The position numbers and the translations under genes were made by a program. Below are positions 12,062 through 40,445 of a stretch of DNA of 64,000 bases, in pieces; the stretch's first letter is position 1; the number at the start of each line of letters is the position of its first letter. The DNA is taken from NCBI RefSeq assembly GCF_000003815.2, contig NC_049985.1, forward strand, positions 20,911,161 through 20,975,160, written 5' to 3'. The notes under the pieces were generated by a model. That model searched no databases and was not told the origin of the DNA. It saw only the letters and a list, made by a program, of their open reading frames with translations. This DNA comes from Branchiostoma floridae. Taxonomy: Eukaryota; Chordata; Leptocardii; Amphioxiformes; Branchiostomatidae.

Positions 12062-12505
12062 TCACGAAATCGCCGGCAAGCGCAGCCAGGCATGCGGGGG
12101 TCTGTCGGAGTCCATGCCCGATCGCACCATCCATGTGTACGCCGCATCATCACGATGTACGCGTCGATAACGTCACGAAATTGTCGGTAAGCGCAGCCAG
12201 GGATGCGGGGGCCTGTCGGGGCCCGTGCCCGATCGCGCCGTCCATGTGTACGCTGCATCATCACGAAATGCGCGTCGATAACGTCATGAAATTGTCGGCA
12301 AGCGCAGCCAGGGATGCGGGGGGCCTGTCGGGGCCATACCCGATCGTGCTGTCCACGTGTACGCCGCATCATCACGATGTACGCGTCGATAACGTCACGA
12401 AATTGTCGGCAAGCGCAGCCAGGGATGCGGGGCCTATCAAGGTCCATACCCGATCGCGCAGTAGTACATGTGAAAGACGCATCATCGCGAAATACTCTTC
12501 CAGGG
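12062..12505. repeat. Minisatellite, 111-bp unit, about four copies
   Basis: The landmark CGCAGCCAGG occurs at 12081, 12192, 12303 and 12414, an exact 111-bp spacing. Units are GC-rich and contain CGTCGATAACGTCACGAAAT. Because 111 is 37 codons, a minus-strand ORF stays open with a 37-residue repeat (RIPGCACRQFRDVIDAYIVM...). I regard that ORF as a by-product of the period rather than a gene. Confidence 0.9.
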
Positions 12506-12519
12506 AGGCGGGGGCCTGC

Positions 12520-13195
12520 CCGGGGCACGCCACTGCTTGTGTACGGGACGACCTGGCCCATCTGCATTGTGGTGGGCCGTTCCCACTGGTGTATGATATT
12601 ACATGAATGGTCTGAAATGTCGTGTAGTATCGTGATATCGTAGTGGGTCTTGCTGTTACAAGGCTAGCGCAAGGCCACTGCTCACGTACGGGGCGACCTG
12701 GGGGTTGACCGTTCCTACTGATGTATTACATTATACAGATGGTCTGAAATGCCCTGTAGTAGTGTAGTATTGTAGTAGGTCTTGCCGCTACGAGGGTAGC
12801 GGGGCACGCCACTGCTGGTTTACGGGACGACCTGGGCTTTCAGCCGTAGAAGATATTGTGGTTGGCCGTTTCGACTGGTGTGACATTATACGGATGGTCT
12901 AAAATGCCCTGTAGTTTTGTAGTAGGTCTTGCCGCTACAAGGATATAGGGGCATGCCACTTCTCGTGTAGTTGATCGTTTCGACTGGTGTGACATTATAT
13001 GGATGGTCTAAAATGCCTTGTAGTATTGTAGTAGGCCTTGCCGCTACAAGGGTATCGGGGCATGCCACTTCTCGTGTACGGTCAAGCACAATATCTTTTA
13101 CGGATGAAAGGCCAGGTCGTCCGGTAAACCAGCAGTGGCGTGCCCCGATACCCCTGTAGCGGCAAGACCTACTACAATACTACAAGACATTGTGG
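12520..13195. repeat. Tandem ~130-150-bp repeats ending in an inverted copy
   Basis: About four related units share GGTCTGAAATGCCCTGTAGT, TTGTAGTAGGTCTTGCCGCT, GGGGCACGCCACTGCT and GTACGGGACGACCTGG. The last stretch (about 13105-13190) is in reverse orientation (AGCGGCAAGACCTACTACAA), so it can pair with the preceding units at 12765-13075. The pattern fits a foldback element or an array with an inverted terminal unit. Confidence 0.75.
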
Positions 13196-14007
13196 AATCT
13201 CAGGCGTATATACACGCGTAAGGGTTACGTAGCGGTAAGCTAAGGTGGAGCTATAGCCGAGAATATCTCGGCAACAATGTACAATATAATTTTGCGGTTT
13301 GTGGATTATAATTCCCTACCAAGGGACCTTTCCAACGATACCAAGTTCGACCCTCCCGAATAACTTTTAAGATTAAATGTACTCAATAGGTGTGAAATTA
13401 GGAGTACTACTAATATCTTGAAACTCTGCTTGATATTTTGACACCTGTTTGACGACTTTACAATTGTTATTGTTCTTCCAAAGCCACGAAATTTGCATAC
13501 TGACACATTGCTTGATCACCTGTTGGTGTCTTTCACATATCATAAGATTTTTGCCACTACTTTATCAGAAATTACTTTATCAGAAATTACTTTATCAGAA
13601 AAACTGTGTTCCCCTACGGTTTAACTGAATCGCAAACACAGGAAGTGGGCGTGGCGTAAAAAGCACGAAGGCTCACAAGTACAATTTAAACCTGAAGTAT
13701 CTTGCTATTTTACCCCATCTTATAGGAGGTGATCACAGAGTTCAACTGTTAGTGAGTTTGCATAAAGCTGGCCGATATGTAATCAAATTTCTTTTGGGTT
13801 GTTTTGACGTTTTAAGACATGACTGAGGTATACATGATGCCCACACATACACACAAACGCACAAAGGCATAAACATAACGGCCTGGCGACTTTAACCAAA
13901 ATTACAGTGTTCTAAATTTGATTCCATTCTGAAACATGTGTAAAATCTTAGTTTAGTTCCGCAACCATTTCTGAAACATCTAGAATCGCAATGGCAATAC
14001 TCTCGTA
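13196..14007. other. Non-coding stretch with a 15-bp triplet repeat
   Basis: TTACTTTATCAGAAA is repeated three times at about 13557-13602. Around 13300, VDYNSLPRDLSNDTKFD resembles the NSLPRDL motif of LINE C-termini, but it is too short to assign. No gene is supported. Confidence 0.4.
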
Positions 14008-14945
14008 ATAGGCTCGTTCTCATTTAAATGTCGAAATGCTGTCGCCTGACTTTACGCCTTGATATGGAGCAAATTATAGACAACATCACTGGTTCCTTCA
14101 TTTTTCCACAACCCCTGTAATGTTTTACAAAAGATGCACCACAACATTCGTAGAGGTTGATGGATTAGAAGATTATTATAGCCACGGGTGGGATTTCACA
14201 CCCTAAAAAATGGCTGTCGCCTGAGAAGAAACGAAGAATTCAAATAGTAGCCAAAAATGTAACAATTCAGTTCCCAGAATGATTGTTCGGCAGGTGCAAC
14301 CAGCTACCCAGGCCCTCTGCCCGATCACGTCAGATCGCCCCTGTCACTGATCTTGGAGGCTGTGTGAGGTGGTTTATGCCTGTCGCCAGATTCTGTAACA
14401 AACGTTACCACCACTAGTACGATGGTTGCCACGGTTATATTATGCACGTATTAGACTAGAAATGGCCGTTTTTGTGACACTGTACAGTTTTTATGGCTTT
14501 CTAAAGAAACAAGAAAGGGTTGGTGACTGTCATTTGTATCTCACCATGCTTAACAAAATGTTGTACAGAAATGACTGTAACAAACGTTACCATTGTTCGA
14601 TGCTGTCTAAGCTTTCTATTTGACCTGGTGTAAAAAAGCTGCCTACTTTTCAAATGTCCCTAGGGACATCCACTTATACCTAAATGATGTAGTCAATAAG
14701 GTACGTCCTTTTGAAGAAAACAGGGTAAAGTGTACTGTTGTAACAAACGTTACCGGTAACGTTTGTTACATGCCCTGTAATGTATTATCAATGGGACCGA
14801 AAATAATAAGTTGCCATTTTTTGGCTATGGTTAAAAGAGGAATTTTCCCAAACAACCAAGTAGTTTTCAGTGAAAATAAAGCCGATCTATTTTTCGACCA
14901 AAAAAATGCCATTTTCGACATTTCAATGAGAACGAGTGAATAATA
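14008..14945. mobile_element. TIR element of about 0.94 kb
   Basis: The left end CTCGTTCTCATTTAAATGTC (from 14013) and the right end (reverse complement CTCGTTCTCATTGAAATGTC, ending about 14937) are terminal inverted repeats of about 26 bp with one or two differences. Between them are four copies of TGTAACAAACGTTACC and no transposase-like ORF, so it looks non-autonomous. I could not define a convincing target-site duplication, and the superfamily is unknown. Confidence 0.55.
14739..14770. repeat. Perfect 32-bp palindrome
   Basis: TGTAACAAACGTTACC is followed directly by its exact reverse complement, with no spacer. The same 16-mer occurs singly at 14395 and 14577. All copies lie inside the TIR element 14008-14945. 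Confidence 0.95.
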
Positions 14946-14949
14946 TCCG

Positions 14950-15639
14950 ATTTAAGAAAACTGATTGTCATACCTTAGATCTCTACATTCATTCGGAGCA
15001 TTGTATGTTTGTGTGTTTGTGAGTGTGTGTGGTTAAATATTTTAGAAAAGGCCGGGAGAATGGGTTTGCCTTCCTGAAAATCTCACTGAAATATCAGGGC
15101 TAACTGGAAAATGTTTGCCAAGGATGTAACATGATGTATGTAACCTATAACAACATAAACTGGTACAATAATTATCTGGTGCAGTATAACATACATATAA
15201 CGTTAGTTACGTTACATAGCTAAAGAATGTAACACATACGTTTTCATTAACCCGTTATGTAGATAATTCTATTTGACATTTGATAAATTGTAACGAGGAA
15301 GACACCCACCTCACAGGCATTTGTGTAGCACCAGGCTTCAAGTCGTTCTCTATGAAGATAATCTTTGTTTGCTGATTTCCCTGGTCTTAGAATGACGAAA
15401 AATGACGGTAACACTTGCTCGGTTAATAAAAGTAACAATGATATATCCATATACAGTCCACAACAGGTGCCGCCTTCCAGGACTGCAAGTTGTATCCGAG
15501 TATATGAAGTTAGAGAGATCAAATGCTATTCTCAATGTGTGTTTTCATCGGCCCGCCATCTTGGATGCCCGGAGTCTCGTACCCAGAACACCGCATGTTA
15601 TATTCATATTGAAATCTATGAGTGCTCGGGGAAGGTTAT
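14950..15639. other. Non-coding stretch
   Basis: Open frames overlap here on both strands but lack a recognisable domain, and the longest (ending 15784) runs into an interspersed repeat. No gene is supported. Confidence 0.4.
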
Positions 15640-15790
15640 ACAAATGACTAAACACACAGAACATGATATACCGTATACAATACGAACAATAGATTCTTCA
15701 TTTTTTACGTCTTCTTTTGACCTTCGAATATTCTATGACGTTTCCCGATATATGTTTCTGCAATATACGGCATATATCAGCTGATTTTGC
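15640..15790 (+). repeat. Interspersed repeat shared with 24140-24310
   Basis: CAATAGATTCTTCATTTTT, then GTCTTCTTTTGACCTT, TTCTATGAC and a TACGGCATATAT motif occur in the same order at 24178-24300. This is the main reason to distrust the 140-codon ORF that crosses it. Confidence 0.6.
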
Positions 15791-16084
15791 AGCTGATTTT
15801 TATCATCTACAGTATGGTAAAGAAAAGCGTTTTTAAAACTGAGCACGCATATGTCATCATAATAAGTAAATCAACCGTTTTATTAACTCGGACATCTCCA
15901 CGTGAGTCTTAACACTAAGTTGAAATATGTTTTAGAAGCGGTTCAGAAACGATATTGCGATGTTCTGGTTGGCGGACCAATTCTCAGGGCCGGTCCGAAA
16001 CTTTTAGAAAACCGACCAACCGGCATGTTGGCTGCTGTTCAGACCAAAGTCGCTAGGAAGCGTAACGTGGTATGATGGTAATTC

Positions 16085-16400
16085 TCGTGTTTCCTTGCCA
16101 TCTATCTATCTATTCATCTGAATTTATCCATTCATCTATCTATCTATCTGTATGCCTGTCTATCTATGTAACTATCTATGTAACTATCTATCTTTCTATC
16201 CATCTGTCTGTCTTTCTATCTATGTAACTATCTATGTAACTACATATCTGTCTGTCTGTTTGTCTATTCATCTATGTAACCATCTATGTAACCATCTACC
16301 TATCTATCTGTCTGTCTATCTATCTATACCGTATTGAGTCAGTTTGTGTTTGTATGAGTTTGTGCGTGTTAATGTGCTTGTGTATGGGTGTGTTTCTCTG

Positions 16401-16450
<50 letters not shown>
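16085..16450. repeat. CTAT-type microsatellite followed by a (TG)n run
   Basis: CTATCTATGTAACTATCTATG-type tetranucleotide repeats span about 16098-16328. An uninterrupted TG tract follows from about 16405 to 16449. Confidence 0.9.
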
Positions 16451-16451
<1 letters not shown>

Positions 16452-17238
16452 AAGTCAGGGTTGTAGAACGTCAGTAATCAAAGTCAATTTTTAGGGCACT
16501 TTTCAAGGTAATAAATTCTATTTTCAAGGTTTCAAGATTCAAGGAGCAAATATTCGATGCCGCAGTAGCTCTAGGACGCCGTGAAGTCCAATTTTTGTGG
16601 GTTGCAATATTTAGTGAATCCTAGCGCGGCTTGTTTCTGCGCCGTCTTTAACGGATCAAAGTATGAACTAATGATTTAAATGCCGGAATATAGTGCAGTA
16701 GATATACATTTCATACAGATTGCCTCATTATATTTCAGCCATACCATATATGGTATGGTGAAATATATTGTATTCGTAATGTTTCTTTCTTTCTTTCTTT
16801 CTTTCTTTCTCCTGTCAAATCTTCAAAGCGATTCATCTCCGTCGTTCCGTGACCGAATGACCTGAAATTTGGCACAAGGGTAGAGTGGGTCAATACCGAG
16901 GTGCTGTTTTCTCATTTTTTTCATATCTGCCTCTAAAATGATTTTATTGAAGTTTAAAGGTCATGTTTTGACCAAAACGGTATATTGTGGCCCCCTGTTC
17001 CCTTGAATTACAATGGAATGACCTTAAATTTGGTGTAGATAGGCATTAGATAGTTGGTAAAATGATCCAAGTAAAATTTTGGGCATAAACTACTTTAAAA
17101 TGCTTAATTTCAGCGCTTTTCTGAGGGGAAATTGGTTTTCTTTCGGCTTCCTGCCGTGAACTCCAGTGACCCCAGAGCCCACACGTGCCAGGTGCCAGCG
17201 GTCTGGGGGGAGCGAGAGATAATTACTTTATGGACGCC

Positions 17239-17308
17239 AGCCAATCAGCGACGAGAAAGGCGAATGCTAGTTAATATTCATAAGCGGGGCCTTGCAATCC
17301 CGTATATA
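17239..17308 (+). promoter_or_regulatory. Promoter-like CCAAT and TATA boxes inside the repeat block
   Basis: CCAATCAGCG at 17241 and GTATATA at 17302 are about 60 bp apart. The same pair recurs in copy 2 (19581 and 19642) and in reverse orientation near 58400-58465. Conservation of both boxes across copies suggests the element's own promoter. Activity is inferred only. Confidence 0.4.
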
Positions 17309-17356
17309 CACAAACAGATGCATATTACAGCCTTACAGTGGCCATATGGTCCCCTT

Positions 17357-17447
17357 CTGAACTCCAAATCCTCGCAAACTACAATTTCAAACCCGGCAAA
17401 GCCTTTGCCGGGTTTGAAATTGTAGTTTGCGAGGATTTGGAGTTCAG
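17357..17447. repeat. Perfect 44-bp inverted repeat, 3-bp loop
   Basis: Left arm 17357-17400 and right arm 17404-17447 are exact reverse complements around GCC. In the family copies near 58320 and 58980 only one arm is present, between the same flanks (CCATATG...CCC and GCTCAAATG). The second arm was therefore added in this copy as an inverted duplication. Confidence 0.95.
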
Positions 17448-18435
17448 ACAGGGTCATTTGAGCGGTAGCGGACGGTACGCGTGCATTGAACGTTAGTGTC
17501 GATGAATTTACCAACATTCCGCATGGCACTATCAATCATTTTCGGCAGATTTGGACAGGGAAAATTGGACGGCTTGCGTTTAGTTTTGATACGTAAGTTT
17601 GACAGTGGCGAGAATGCATGACATTGTATTTTTCCCCGAACAAATGTAGGTACTTCTAGTGTTGTTGTTGTTCTTTTTTGACGTAAACTTTGTACATTCA
17701 AATTGTAAGTAACTTTTAACTGCCAGAGTTTGAGCCCAATAAAACACTCTCAATACCAGAGTATCACCACTGACCTCCGAAAAGAAACCCCCGAACAAAG
17801 TAGAAACACCTATCCTCCAGGTCTCGCACGCTACGAGCAGGAAACACTCAGACAAGATTACGTCCGATGGCTGATTGCATACAAAGTAAAACAATTTAAC
17901 AGTACTATGCAGGGGCATATACTTAACAAAGAATTCGAAGGAAAATGAAATATATAGATAAAGCCAAATCAAGTTAACTTGTTCGTCCTGGGATTTTTCA
18001 GAAAAGAAATGAAGCGACAGGGTGGTAAAATTCTTGTAAAATTTCGAGACGTCTCCGTTTATGTAATGGCTCATACAAAACAAGAAGAAGATTGAAGTTT
18101 TTAGCTTGAAAAAAAACAACAACACTCCTACTACACAGTACCTGCACCTGACAATTATTAAAACGTATGCCCTACTTGCTTAAAAAAAAGTTCACTGCAA
18201 TAATAAATGCACCCACATCACAAGGAGATTATGACGGTACTTAGACCTAGTTATCGAAGTGGAAATTGTTGAATGGCGTCATGTAATTTCATGACGAAAA
18301 TCTTCTGAATGGAAGATGCGTTTTTTTTTTCACTCTCGGAAAAATAGGAGCTGCCGCAATTCTAAAAACCAATCAGTTATGCATAGGCGCTCCTGTGGAA
18401 GATTATATTCTTCCATATGGGCCCGGGGCATATTG

Positions 18436-18535
18436 NNNNNNNNNNNNNNNNNNNNNNNNNNNNNNNNNNNNNNNNNNNNNNNNNNNNNNNNNNNNNNNNN
18501 NNNNNNNNNNNNNNNNNNNNNNNNNNNNNNNNNNN
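18436..18535. other. Assembly gap (100 N)
   Basis: A run of exactly 100 N, a conventional unknown-size gap. It lies inside repeat block copy 1, which probably caused the break. Confidence 0.99.
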
Positions 18536-18640
18536 TTAAATATTGCATTTTTGCGCAGGGGTGACTTGGAACAGTCCAATGTTGCGTGGGAATGGGTATG
18601 GCTGAAATATGCTGTATTTGCACCCAAGCAAATGTCGGCC

Positions 18641-21600
18641 TTTCTAGTGTTTCTTTCTTTCTTTCTTTCTTTCTCCTGTCAAATCTTCAAAGTGATTCAT
18701 CTCCGCCGTTCCTGGACCGAATGACCTGAAATTTGGCACAGGGGTAGAATGGGCCAATACCTTGATGCTTTTTTCTCAGTTTTTTCATATCTGCCTCTAA
18801 AATGATTTTATTGAGATTTTTTGGTCAATTTTAGACCAAAACTGTATATTTTGGCCCCTGTACCCTGGTATTACAACCAAATGAGCTGAAATTTGACAGA
18901 GATGTGCCTTGATAATGCCCCCATATAAATTCGATAACACGTTTGGTGTACAGTACAACAAAATGCTTATTTTTGCGATTTTTTGACCAATTTTGGACCA
19001 AAAAAGGACACTTTTGGCCCCTGTACCCTGGTATTACAACCAAATGAGCTGAAATTTGACAGAGATGTGCCTTGATAATGCCCCCATATAAATTCAATAA
19101 CACTTTTGGTGTACAGTACAACAAAATGCTTATTTTTGCGATTTTTTGACCAATTTTTGACCAAAAAAGGACACTTTTGGCTCCTGTACCTTGGTATAGC
19201 AACCGAATGAGCTGAAATTTGACACAGATGTGCCTTGATAATCCCTTCATATAAATTCAATAACACTTTTGGTGTACAGTGCAACAAAATGCTTATTTTT
19301 GCGATTTTTGGCCAATTTTTGACCAAAAAAGGACACTTTTGGCTCCTGTACCCTGGTATTGCAATTAAATGACCTGAAATTTGGTATAGATAGGCATTAG
19401 ATACTTGGTAACAAGATTCAAGTAAAAATTTTGACATAAACAACTTTAAAATGATTAATTTTGGCACTTTTCTGAGGGGAAATTTGTTTTCTTTTGGCCT
19501 CCTGACGTGACCTTCCGTGACCCCGCACAGAGCCACACCTGTGCGCGTCAGCCGGAGAGTTAATTGAATCAAAGACCTAGCCAATCAGCGAAGAGGAGGC
19601 CAAAGGCGAATTAATATTCATAAGCGGGGCCTCATGATCCCGTATATAGCAGTGTTCCCGCCAGGGGGAGCAAAGCCCGCCTAAGGCTCTCGCATTTTAG
19701 ACTATTCAGAAGGCTTTATATTGTATCAGTTCTTAGGGGCATATATATATATATGATAATCGCAGCAGTCACTTAACTTCTCTTCAGGAGTTTAGCGTAA
19801 CACTATTTCAGGTCAAACCGTCAAAGGCAACTAAAAACAAACTTTAACGTTACTGAGTTCAACAGTACTTATAACTTGTTATCCGAAGTTGAAACGCTAG
19901 CGATGGTATTTTCGCTGCGCTGTTAGCTCCGTGCGACTGTTGTTGACGGTCTTATAACGGTATATTTTGCACCCCTGTACCCTGGTATGAGTAACATTTG
20001 GTATAGATAGGCATAACATAGTTGGTAAAATGATCCAAGTAAAATTTTTGGCATAAAGTACTGTAAAAGGCTTAATTACAGCACTTTTTTTAGGGGAAAT
20101 TGCTTTTCTTTCGTTCTCCATGCCATGACCTTTCGGACATTCACCCCACAGAGCCGACATCTGCACCTGCGTCTAGCCGGCAGGAAGAGTTAATTCAATT
20201 AATGGTTCAGCCAATCAGCGAAGAGGAAAGCGACGGCTAATTAATATTCATAAGCGGGACCACACAATACGTTAACTTGAAGACTCAGGCCGTACAGACT
20301 TCTCGCCAGGATTTTTTCAAAGCGTCGGACAGGGGTCCGGGGGCCGCCGAATGTCCCTGGCGGGGTCCAGGGGCAGGGCCACTGTGGGGGGGACCCAGGT
20401 GGGCGAAGCCCCCCCGGAAGCTCTTGCATTTTAGACTATTGAGAAGGCTTCTTTTATCAGTTTTTTTAGGGCCATATCTACGATAATCATAGCAGTCACT
20501 TACTTCTTTTCAGCAGTTTGACTTTAAAATATTTCGGGTCAAAGCTTCAAAGACAACTAAAACCTCATAAACAACAAAAAATAGCTCAACAGTATACAAA
20601 AATATTGTACGGGTTGCCATCCTTAGTTGAAGCGCTTATTTATAGCGCTAGTATCTTCGGTCCTTTGATGAAGTCGGCGAAAGGTGCGTTAGTTAGAAAA
20701 TCTGCGTTTAGTTTTGATACGTAATTATAAGTTAGACAGTGGCGAGAATGATTATTTTCTCATCAATATTTCTCTTCAGAATTATTTGAACTTAATTGTA
20801 CATCTAAACAATTGGCTTACCTGTGCAATGTTTATATGATTAATGATCAGTGTACTGAAATCATGTGTAACGTATGGCTCCTAGTCAATAGATCAGCATT
20901 TTTCTCTATAGTGACCACCTGTCTATAGTGGCCACATTTCTATCACTGGACTGGAACTTGCGAAAACTGCTGTATTTTCTCCAGAGCAAATGTATGTGTT
21001 CCTAGTGCTGTTGTTGTTTGACATAAACTTTGAACATTTAAATTGTAAGTAACTTTAAACTGCCAGAGTTTCAGCACAATAAAACACTCTCAGCGCCAGG
21101 GTATGAACAGACTGAACAGACAGACGAAAATAAATCCTCGAACAAGGTTCAATCGTATCTTCCGGGTCTGGCAGGACTGAGTTGTTAAACTAAAATAAGA
21201 ATAGGCTCGATGGCTGATTGCATACAAAGTAAAACAGTTTAACAGTTTTACAGCTTGAAGAAAACAAACGCTCCTACAGTACCTGCACCTGCTTGATAAT
21301 TATTAAATCGTATGCCCTACTTGAATAAAAAAAGTTCACTGCAATAATAAATGTACCCACATCACAAGGAGCTTATACTTTTTTAAACTTACACCTAGTT
21401 ATCGTACTGAAAATTGTTAATGACATTACATGAAGTCATTCAACAATTTTCAGTCATGATGAAAATTTTCTGAATGGAAGGTGTGATTATTGTCATTTTC
21501 TGAAAAATAGAAGCAAGCTCTGTCTTTACCTGGAATCAATTCACAATACCAGTCCACTTTGGGGGATAATGTACTGTTAAGAGGATGTTCCATTTTTGCG

Positions 21601-21700
21601 CAGGGGTGATTTGGAACAGTCCAATGTTGCGTGGGAAGGGGTATGGCTGAAATATGCTGTATTTGCTCTTAAGCAAATGTCGGCCTTTCTAGTTCACAAT
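18641..21700 (+). repeat. Kilobase-scale repeat block, copy 2 (expanded)
   Basis: This is head-to-tail with copy 1 and follows the same order: TTTC tract, GAATGACCTGAAATTTGGCA, CCAAT/TATA region (19581-19648), TAGTTTTGATACGTAA (20708), CAATAAAACACTCTCAG (21078), CACATCACAAGGAGCTTATA, then GCAAATGTCGGCCTTTCTAG (about 21675). It is longer than copy 1 because of the 163-bp internal repeats (18857-19345) and a second partial CCAAT-region copy at about 19930-20260. Confidence 0.7.
18857..19345 (+). repeat. Internal tandem repeat, 163-bp unit, three copies plus partial
   Basis: CCTGTACCCTGGTAT-type landmarks occur at 18857, 19020, 19183 and 19345. Units contain GAGCTGAAATTTGACAGAGA and GGTGTACAGTACAACAAAAT. 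They are an expansion of a module present once in copy 1. Confidence 0.9.
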
Positions 21701-22283
21701 ATTTCCACTTTTAACGCTGTTATATTGCTTAAGTTGCCTTTAATGTAAAGCCACGCAACTGCTCGGTGGTTATCACTACTGTACATGTGTTATCCCAACC
21801 CTACCATTCTAACACCGGTCGTTACTTAGAACACAATTGACGTCAATGAGTAAATCCCAATGGACATTATTAGCCTTTTCCCCTCCAGGCAGGATGGCCC
21901 GGACCACTCTCCTAACTCTATCATTGAAGACTTTCTTTGCCAAAATATTTCCCTTAATCTATGAACACGTGCCTTCAAGTTGACCTTTCTTAAACATCAG
22001 TGGATGTTAGGCAAGTCTGACTGCATTCTCGTTACTACTTGACGGAAGAAACCAAGGTAAGAGGAATGAATGAAGTAAAAACACCCCCTGGAAAGGAGAC
22101 GGCGTGGTATGTTCCACTCAGTGCCGTACCGTGTCACATACCAGTTCATCCACCTTTTTAAACTGCGCGGACGGTTGTGTTTATCTTAGTGCCGGGTCAT
22201 ACCTGTATTTCTTCTCATTTGTCTACACACTCTGGGATTAGAACCAGGGACGTTGGGTCTGAGGCGCCAACACAGGAAAAAAG
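21701..22283 (+). other. 5' flank of the four-pass membrane gene
   Basis: No repeat signature was recognised. The in-frame stop TGA at 22260-22262 precedes the ATG at 22284, so no coding extends upstream in this frame. I cannot locate the transcription start, and an upstream untranslated exon is possible. Confidence 0.4.
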
Positions 22284-39707
<17,424 letters not shown>

Positions 39708-39905
39708 ACGCCTTGATTGACGTAGCCTTAACAGAATTCTCCGACTGGACAACAAAGTGACCATGAGAAAAGAGCGTCACCCCTTTCAACGATGTCAACA
39801 ATAGTGCTAAAGAGTCTGTAATTCGTTTCTGCATTTTCTCTGCTTCTAATCGGTTAGATGACTTTATATAGTTAAAACCATATACAGCCGTTTTCTATGA
39901 TTACA

Positions 39906-39911
39906 AATAAA
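39906..39911 (+). terminator. Polyadenylation signal AATAAA of the four-pass gene
   Basis: AATAAA lies 199 bp after the stop codon, the first canonical signal downstream. Confidence 0.55.
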
Positions 39912-39959
39912 AAATTGTGGTAGATATTAAAACCTTTTGATATTTGGGTAGATACTAGC

Positions 39960-40115
39960 CGATTTCTGATTGGTCAAGAATTCGTGAAAACAAATTAGCT
40001 AGCGCGCGATTGGTTAAGAATGACACACAGCTGGAAAGTTGTGCAGCTAGCTGACTTCTTATTGGTCAAGCAAACCTCTTCATAGGATAGCTGACTCCTG
40101 ATTGGTTAGCAGTGT
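39960..40115. repeat. Four degenerate units each with an inverted CCAAT box
   Basis: CTGATTGGTCAAGA, CGATTGGTTAAGA, TTATTGGTCAAGC and TGATTGGTTAGC follow one another at roughly 45-60-bp spacing, three preceded by TAGC(C/T)GA. The ATTGG cores are reversed CCAAT boxes. They could be a promoter cluster or just a small minisatellite. Confidence 0.5.
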
Positions 40116-40299
40116 ATGATGTCAAACTCATTCCGTATACACCTGTTTACTTGTTTTATATAATTTGCCTTCACAAAAGAAGAAACTCTTCGGCGACAGC
40201 AATGCAATTTTGCAATTTTTAAAATCTATGTGCTATGTTTCAATGCAGAGTTTAATATAAAGGTACATTTCGTTTTCTTGAAGTATTATTTGGTATTTA

Positions 40300-40399
40300 N
40301 NNNNNNNNNNNNNNNNNNNNNNNNNNNNNNNNNNNNNNNNNNNNNNNNNNNNNNNNNNNNNNNNNNNNNNNNNNNNNNNNNNNNNNNNNNNNNNNNNNN
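40300..40399. other. Assembly gap (100 N)
   Basis: An unknown-size gap followed directly by a CA-rich microsatellite (40400-40445). Confidence 0.99.
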
Positions 40400-40445
40400 C
40401 ACAGACACACAGACACACAGACACACACACACACACACACACACA

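Larger units (their letters stand above)
16785..18640 (+). repeat. Kilobase-scale repeat block, copy 1
   Basis: The block starts with a TTTC microsatellite and TCCTGTCAAATCTTCAAAG, and ends near GCAAATGTCGGCCTTTCTAG. Between them lie AGCCAATCAGCG (17239), GTATATA (17302) and an AATAAA (about 17738). A second block follows head to tail at 18641, and reverse-oriented copies lie at 57690-59590. The 100-N gap 18436-18535 sits inside it. The promoter-like and poly(A)-like boxes would suit an LTR or non-autonomous transcribed element, but I saw no long ORF or clear TG...CA ends. Confidence 0.7.

Noticed and set aside
11905-12567. 220-codon minus-strand repetitive ORF
   Set aside because: It is explained by the 111-bp period of the array and has no recognisable domain.
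13298-13350. LINE C-terminal motif NSLPRDL
   Set aside because: Only one short motif; not enough to call an element.
15365-15784. 140-codon plus-strand ORF
   Set aside because: Its second half lies in an interspersed repeat also found at 24140-24310; no domain.
18316-18724. ORFs running through N gaps (also at 22253, 26733, 40230, 42861, 44196, 45271, 46320)
   Set aside because: Unknown bases were read as open; no evidence for coding on both sides, except the exon ending at 22442.
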